Source: an uncultured Bacilli bacterium (GTDB lineage Bacteria; Bacillota_I; Bacilli_A; RF39; UBA660). From it: DNA of 50,111 nt. This document shows, piece after piece, positions 48,636 to 50,111 of the stretch. Position numbers and translations under genes: made by a program. Where the stretch lies: NCBI GenBank assembly GCA_910587325.1, contig CAJUKB010000011.1, forward strand, positions 1-50,111, written 5' to 3'. Numbering within the stretch: position 1 is the stretch's first letter; each line of letters begins with the position of its first letter. The notes below the pieces were generated by a model, which was not told where the DNA came from, did no database searches, and saw nothing but the letters and a program-made list of their open reading frames with translations.

Positions 48636-49944
48636 GAGTGTGTAAATAAGAAATCTTTCCATGATAAAATAAAAGAAATGGAGAGATTTTTATTATGAAA
48701 GAAAATAATAAAGGAAAAGAGATATTAAAATTATTACAAGAAATGATGAATGCAGAATTTAATAATTCAATGGGATATTCAAAATATGATAAAACAACAG
48801 AAAAAATAAACTATAGAAATGGTACAACAAAAAAGAATTTAAAAAGTGAATTTGGAGAATTTGAGTTTGAAACACCTAGAGATAGAAAAGGAGAATTTGA
48901 GCCCAAAATTGTACCTAAAAATACAAGAGATGCGTCAGGAATTGAAGACAAGATTATTTCTCTTTATGCAAGAGGATTAACTACTAGAGAAATTAATGAA
49001 CAAATCCAGGATTTATATGGTATAGAAGTATCAGCTACTATGGTGAGTAATATAATAGATCAAATCATATCAGAAATAGAGGAATGGCAAGAAAGGCCAT
49101 TAGATAGTATTTATCCCATTCTATTTATAGATGCTGTGCACTTTAGTGTAAGAGAAGAAAATCGAGTGGTGAAAAAAGCTGCTTATATCGTTTTAGGAAT
49201 TAATAAAGATGGATATAAAGAAATCCTAGGAATATGGATTGGAGAAAATGAATCTTCTAAATTTTGGTTAGGAGTATTAAATGATTTGAAACAACGAGGA
49301 GTTTTAGATATTTTAATCATGTGTAGCGATAATTTAACAGGAATAAAACAAGCTATTGAAACTGCAATTCCCAAAACCATTCAACAAAGATGTATCGTAC
49401 ATATGATAAGAAACTCAGTTAAATTTGTATCTTATAAAGACTTAAAAGAGTCTTGTAAAGATTTGAAGAAAATCTATACTTCTACGAATGAAAAGCAAGG
49501 TTATGAAGAACTTCAAAAAGTGAAAGAGAAATGGAAAGATAAATATATTGGAACATTTAAAACTTGGGAAGAAAATTGGGATGCTATTTGTCCATTCTTC
49601 CAGTTTTCAGAACCAATAAGAAAGATTATGTACACTACAAATGCTATTGAATCTTTAAATAGACAGTTTAGGAAATATACGAAAACTAAGTCCGTTTTTC
49701 CAACAGATATGTCACTACTTAAATGTTTGTATTTATCAACAAAAAATATTACTAAAAAATGGACTGCACCTTATCAAAATTGGGGACCAATATTATCTGA
49801 ATTATCCATAATATTTGATGGTAGAATTTAATTTCTTTGAAAATTTTAAAATATATGTTAATATTTAAATAACAAAAAGAAGTAAAATTTTATCTTGCTT
49901 TTATCATGGAAAGTTATCATTTACGCAGAATTTTGAACACACTC
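48636..49944 (+). mobile_element. Complete IS256-family insertion sequence with 8-bp target duplication
   Basis: The element begins GAGTGTGT (48636-48643) and ends ACACACTC (49937-49944), the outer tips of imperfect inverted repeats. It is 1309 bp long and holds one full transposase gene. ATTAAAAA occurs directly outside both ends (48628-48635 and 49945-49952), an 8-bp target-site duplication of the size IS256 elements make. The intact duplication and open gene point to a recent insertion. It lies between genes and breaks none that I can see. Confidence 0.88.
48695..49831 (+). CDS. IS256-family (mutator type) transposase
   Basis: This 378-residue, full-length DDE transposase has catalytic D146 (ILFIDAVHF), D212 (IMCSDNLTG) and E319 (TTNAIESLNRQ), with the conserved C/H region QQRCIVHMIRN after the second aspartate. 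The N-terminal helix-turn-helix is ISLYARGLTTREINEQIQ. It moves its own element by copy-out/paste-in circle formation, as known for the family. GGAGAG precedes the ATG. No frameshift or stop is present, so it is likely active. Confidence 0.95.
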   Translation: MKENNKGKEILKLLQEMMNAEFNNSMGYSKYDKTTEKINYRNGTTKKNLKSEFGEFEFETPRDRKGEFEPKIVPKNTRDASGIEDKIISLYARGLTTREINEQIQDLYGIEVSATMVSNIIDQIISEIEEWQERPLDSIYPILFIDAVHFSVREENRVVKKAAYIVLGINKDGYKEILGIWIGENESSKFWLGVLNDLKQRGVLDILIMCSDNLTGIKQAIETAIPKTIQQRCIVHMIRNSVKFVSYKDLKESCKDLKKIYTSTNEKQGYEELQKVKEKWKDKYIGTFKTWEENWDAICPFFQFSEPIRKIMYTTNAIESLNRQFRKYTKTKSVFPTDMSLLKCLYLSTKNITKKWTAPYQNWGPILSELSIIFDGRI

Positions 49945-49952
49945 ATTAAAAA

Positions 49953-50111
49953 TGATAACATTTTGTTCCCTTTGGTTTTTATAATTATTTATTAACATAA
50001 TGCTAGAATTCATTTTTATCTATCATATCAATCTCTGATAATATTTTAACAAATAACGCTGTGTCCTAGATTGTGCGTGATGGAATAAAATGATAACCAG
50101 AATAAACAAGA
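49953..50111. other. Right edge of the window, no gene called
   Basis: This A/T-rich stretch follows the IS target duplication. On the minus strand about 28 codons are open from the window edge to a double stop near 50031 (ending TQRYLLKYYQRLI), which could be the end of a gene cut off by the window. This is too short to identify. Confidence 0.3.

Overview
The window is low-GC DNA from an endospore-forming Firmicute (Bacillota). Four lines of evidence support this: the sporulation genes spoIIR, spoIID, spoIIQ and spoIIID; two sequences upstream of spoIIR and spoIIQ that fit the forespore sigma-F promoter; a CotF-type coat protein; and strong AGGAGG-type ribosome binding sites with frequent extended -10 promoters. 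UGA is used as stop. The exact clade cannot be fixed from sequence alone; an uncultured gut lineage of Bacilli/Erysipelotrichia or Clostridia type is my guess.

Layout. 1-173: tail of an insertion sequence whose body lies outside the window. 174-8662: a compact core block (glycosyltransferase, spoIIR, mntP, murA, degenerate SGNH protein, a 230-nt structured RNA, rpmE, rpiB, ywzB-like gene, spoIID, spoIIQ, spoIIID). It resembles a condensed form of the Bacillus subtilis rpmE-spoIIR-mntP-rpiB and ywzB-murA-spoIID-spoIIQ-spoIIID neighbourhoods. 8738-11511: an agr-type peptide quorum-sensing locus, with agrA-agrC facing agrB-agrD tail to tail. The AgrD peptide has no cysteine where the thiolactone ring is normally made. 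11776-15158: csp, hpf and secA.

15159-23660 is an accessory insertion behind secA, where prfB often lies in Firmicutes. It contains a J-domain gene, a second decayed copy of the last codons of a SEC-C motif, a truncated integrase, two fused IS remnants, a SWIM/SNF2 helicase, an AbiE toxin-antitoxin pair behind a 19-bp perfect inverted repeat, and two broken genes. 23650-29715 holds an ABC importer of the NMT1/SsuABC type, a Nudix enzyme, an SPL-type radical SAM protein, two small spore-coat-like genes and a membrane thioredoxin-like protein.

29730-48490 is a mixture of core genes (typA, lysS, cysE), an ABC-F ribosome-protection gene behind a probable translational attenuator, several unknown or membrane genes, a small RNA/small hydrophobic peptide locus that looks like a type I toxin-antitoxin module, and a triple-LysM protein with a sigma-K-like promoter. 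48628-49952 is an intact IS256-family element with an 8-bp target duplication.

How the genes work together: spoIIR, spoIID and spoIIQ act around engulfment and forespore-to-mother-cell signalling, SpoIIID in the mother cell, and the CotF-like and LysM proteins in the coat. MurA and SpoIID act on peptidoglycan. The agr locus should make, export and sense a cyclic peptide; its target genes are not visible here. No tRNA, rRNA or CRISPR array was seen.
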